A stretch of 64,000 nucleotides of DNA from Bacteroidota bacterium (GTDB lineage: Bacteria > Bacteroidota > Bacteroidia > Bacteroidales > FEN-979): assembly GCA_026391805.1 (NCBI GenBank), contig JAPLDJ010000027.1, positions 33,803 to 97,802 on the forward strand, given 5' to 3'. Shown here piece after piece: positions 61,582 through 64,000 of the stretch (position 1 is its first letter; every line of letters begins with the position of its first letter). The translations under genes were made by a program, and so were the position numbers. Under the pieces are notes generated by a model, which was given only the letters and a program-made list of their open reading frames with translations, was not told where the DNA came from and searched no databases.

Positions 61582-64000
61582 TTATGCTTCAGCATAGCTT
61601 GTAAATCCGTTTTGTTCTAACCTCTTATACATGCGGATGATTTTGTCCAACGAAATCGGATATATGACTTTTTGAAGATCTTCAATTTTGCCTTTAGCTT
61701 GTTCCAAATCTTTTACTATTTGTTCATAGCTGATCGTTTCACTGAAACATTTTCCTGCCAATGTTTTAAGAACCGGTTCTAATTTTCTTCTGGATCCATG
61801 TAATTTTGGAAGGAGTTTCTGCATAATTGCAGCATCAACTATCTCTGACATTGACCAATTCGGTTCAATTTTATTCATTATTCCAGAAAAACGTAAAATT
61901 TCTGAAGCACTTCGATAACCAAACTCCGCACCTGTTTCCTTAAGATCAGTAAAGAAAGAAAGCAAGGTTTTATTAATTTCTGTAAGATCATTAGTTTTTA
62001 TACTTTCATCAACTGCAATAATTAAGAAATCCCTAGCCATATTTGCTCCGCCTTTCTCAAGGTTTTTTAAGTTAAGAGAGATATTGCTATTCAGATATGA
62101 TTTCATTTCGTCAGCTGTGACCATAAATTCAATTACATTCGCCCGGTCAAGAACTTTGGGACTGAACATGTATGTAGTCTCATCAATATTAACGGTTCCA
62201 ATAATAAACAAATTTTTTGGCCAAGCAATTTCAAGCGGTATTTCAAGGTTATCAGAACTCTTTCTTAAACTGCCGGTGTATAGTTCTAATGCATTTTTGG
62301 ATTCCATGATACTTAAAAAATCAGCGAAATATCTTTCCACGTGGCTGAGGTTCATTTCATCAAGAATCATAAAATATGGTTTCTCCGTATTTTTAGAGGC
62401 TTGAATAAGTAAATCTATTATCCGGTTATCAGGTTTTACATATTCTTCTTTTTGCAGAGCGTTTGGGTAACCCAGTAATGGTTCTCTGTTGGTCCAGTCA
62501 GCTCCGACGGGTAATAAACAATACTGACTCTCATCTTCACAAATCCACATTGTAAAAGCTTGAGCAAGCTTTGTCTTACCTGAACCAGAAAGGCCTGTTA
62601 GAATTACAAATGGTTTAGTTAGAAGGGAACATATTAATCGAAGGCTTACTTTTTCACTGAAGAATAAACCTGATAGTGATACCTGATTAATGAATTTATT
62701 GTATTGGAATGGCTCGTATGGTTTTGAAGGTGGGTTAGGAGTAATTGTGGTTTTGTAAATAGAAATTAAATTATTCAAATCACTATTTATCATGTCCTTT
62801 TCAATACCTTGATTTATGTCATAACTTTTGTACAAAAAAGAATTCCCATATCTTTCAGGTTCACCGAAGTTATTCTCTCTAAAGTATTCTTTAATAGTTT
62901 TGACATTTGAAAAATTCCAACTTCGATTTGAATTGTGAGTCTCGCTTACTCCATAAGCTAGTATCAATAGTTTTCTCTCTTTATAATATAAATAGACAGG
63001 ATAAATGCCTTGCTGAACTGTATCGGCTTCATCCAGGAAAGCAATCCATGGAATTTTTGATAAATTACCCTGTCCAAAACTTACCTTAACTTCAAAACCT
63101 AGATAACGCTTTAAAAAATGCGAAGTTCTTAAATCACTTGTATCAGCTTGCTCAAGAAACCTATTTAGTTCATCAAAAAAACTTATTTCATTATTTGATT
63201 TAAAAATTAATTTAATATGCTCGTCGTTAGTAAGTTTATGAATAGTACGACCATAACCCCCAAGAGATAATTCCTTAAAAATCGGTGCATCAAGATATTT
63301 TACATTAATGACATGTCCTAATCCGCCTGGATCATGCTCATATACCTTCCCATCTTTACTTATTACTTCAGCAATACCAACAATAGCAAGATAGCCCTCC
63401 TTCCCCTTCGGGCTACCGTCACTTTTAACCGCAACTAAATCGCCTGGTTTTAATGACAAAAAATATTTTAATGCATTTATTGATTTTGTTTCTTCATTAT
63501 GTGTTTGTAAAAATTCTTTAATCACTGAGTGATTCTCATTAAAATATTCAGTTAAATCTAATTCGGAAGCGAATCCAGTTGCTATAACAGATCTTCTAAG
63601 CATTTCTGGAAAAACGTCTTTATCAGCTTTCTCTCCATATTTTGAACCGATTATATAATAATCTCGTTTTGAAGTATCTTTAAATGTTTGCCAAATAAGC
63701 GTGCCGATTTTTTCAAAATTCCAATTAGAAAATTCTTTGGTTTCATTTAGTTTTTTTCTGCATAAATGATTTATTAAAACAGAATTTGTGCTTTTTAATT
63801 CAACACCCGAAATGCCTATACTTTTTCCACATTCAATAATTACTTTGGGATCACCAATCATTAAAAACCTGTCTGGATAATAGATTGAGAATATTTTCAA
63901 TAATACCATATTCCATACAGAAGTTTCGATTCCTGAAATTTTATCAATCTCATTTTGGTCAACATATTCTAGTCCTTTAATAATATTTTTCTTCAGGAAA
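61582..64000 (-). CDS. McrB-like AAA+ GTPase/ATPase, 5' end outside the window
   Basis: The frame stays open to base 64000, so the N-terminus lies outside. At least 805 residues are visible, and the ATG at 63907-63909 is internal. In order: a domain with WNMVLLKIFSIYYPD; an EVE/PUA-like region (LSLKPGDLVAVKSDGSPKG near 63440); an MrcB_N/DUF3578 domain (LGFEVKVSFGQGNL, near 63085); and the AAA+ motor with Walker A GLSGSGKTKLA (about 62570-62605), Walker B MILDEMNLSHVERYFA (about 62310-62370) and GTVNIDETTYMF. McrB recognises modified DNA and drives the McrC nuclease. Codon use is AT-rich. It is the partner of the downstream DUF2357 protein. Confidence 0.8.
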   Translation of the reverse strand, partial: FLKKNIIKGLEYVDQNEIDKISGIETSVWNMVLLKIFSIYYPDRFLMIGDPKVIIECGKSIGISGVELKSTNSVLINHLCRKKLNETKEFSNWNFEKIGTLIWQTFKDTSKRDYYIIGSKYGEKADKDVFPEMLRRSVIATGFASELDLTEYFNENHSVIKEFLQTHNEETKSINALKYFLSLKPGDLVAVKSDGSPKGKEGYLAIVGIAEVISKDGKVYEHDPGGLGHVINVKYLDAPIFKELSLGGYGRTIHKLTNDEHIKLIFKSNNEISFFDELNRFLEQADTSDLRTSHFLKRYLGFEVKVSFGQGNLSKIPWIAFLDEADTVQQGIYPVYLYYKERKLLILAYGVSETHNSNRSWNFSNVKTIKEYFRENNFGEPERYGNSFLYKSYDINQGIEKDMINSDLNNLISIYKTTITPNPPSKPYEPFQYNKFINQVSLSGLFFSEKVSLRLICSLLTKPFVILTGLSGSGKTKLAQAFTMWICEDESQYCLLPVGADWTNREPLLGYPNALQKEEYVKPDNRIIDLLIQASKNTEKPYFMILDEMNLSHVERYFADFLSIMESKNALELYTGSLRKSSDNLEIPLEIAWPKNLFIIGTVNIDETTYMFSPKVLDRANVIEFMVTADEMKSYLNSNISLNLKNLEKGGANMARDFLIIAVDESIKTNDLTEINKTLLSFFTDLKETGAEFGYRSASEILRFSGIMNKIEPNWSMSEIVDAAIMQKLLPKLHGSRRKLEPVLKTLAGKCFSETISYEQIVKDLEQAKGKIEDLQKVIYPISLDKIIRMYKRLEQNGFTSYAEA

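Overview
The window comes from a chromosome of the phylum Bacteroidota (Bacteroidales-like, probably an anaerobe). The signs are secreted proteins ending in type IX secretion (T9SS) sorting domains, a PID-CTERM-like small protein, a FISUMP-domain surface protein, promoters of the TAnnTTTG type, few strong Shine-Dalgarno sites, and intergenic repeat families typical of these genomes. No rRNA, tRNA, CRISPR array, transposase or integrase gene was seen. The backbone is moderately G+C rich, while the last 5 kb is clearly AT-rich.

Layout. (a) 1-12404: surface and secreted proteins: a giant T9SS cargo cut by the window start, a PID-CTERM-like small protein, a second T9SS cargo, a BNR/sortilin-like repeat protein and a LolA-like protein. 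(b) 12583-34698: a large purine catabolism and selenium-linked molybdenum hydroxylase island: guanine deaminase, YgfK, two fold-type-II PLP enzymes, a one-chain xanthine dehydrogenase of the selenium-dependent type, SsnA, hydantoinase, YgeW, YgeY, a second two-subunit xanthine dehydrogenase, XdhC, a membrane protein fused to a THEP1-like NTPase, and a MocA-like cytidylyltransferase. (c) 34718-41924: a compact minus-strand operon: PqqD-like protein, ATP-grasp ligase, diaminopimelate-decarboxylase-like PLP enzyme, urea-transporter/M23-peptidase fusion, TPR-barrel protein and TPR protein. (d) 42016-46228: a lipoprotein, PBP2, RodA and an HMA-AraC regulator in one operon. (e) 46350-54788: housekeeping and regulatory genes: LuxE-like protein, YedK/HMCES, RsmI, a two-component system, aldo/keto reductase, glucose-6-phosphate isomerase and an exported isochorismatase-like hydrolase, with a candidate small RNA in the 50997-51501 gap. 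(f) 54927-58598: a secreted FISUMP protein. (g) 58599-64000: a hairpin-rich spacer, then an AT-rich McrBC-like type IV restriction module running off the window end.

How the genes fit together. Region (b) resembles the anaerobic purine/urate degradation clusters of gut bacteria and the SelD-linked Mo-hydroxylase clusters. Purine bases would be deaminated (GuaD, perhaps SsnA) and oxidised (two xanthine dehydrogenases matured by XdhC and MocA-like proteins). The ring would then be opened and dismantled by hydantoinase-, YgeY-, YgeW- and PLP-type enzymes. No ygeX, selD, yqeB or yqeC is seen in the window. Region (c) is the best candidate for an undescribed system. A PqqD-type recognition domain, an ATP-grasp ligase and an amino-acid decarboxylase point to assembly of a small peptide-like or amide product. 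The envelope proteins, including a urea-channel/peptidase fusion, suggest export or processing of it. No precursor peptide was recognised, so this is inference.

Short interspersed palindromic repeats fill nearly every intergenic gap and in places have entered gene ends. Several annotated starts were moved inward for that reason.
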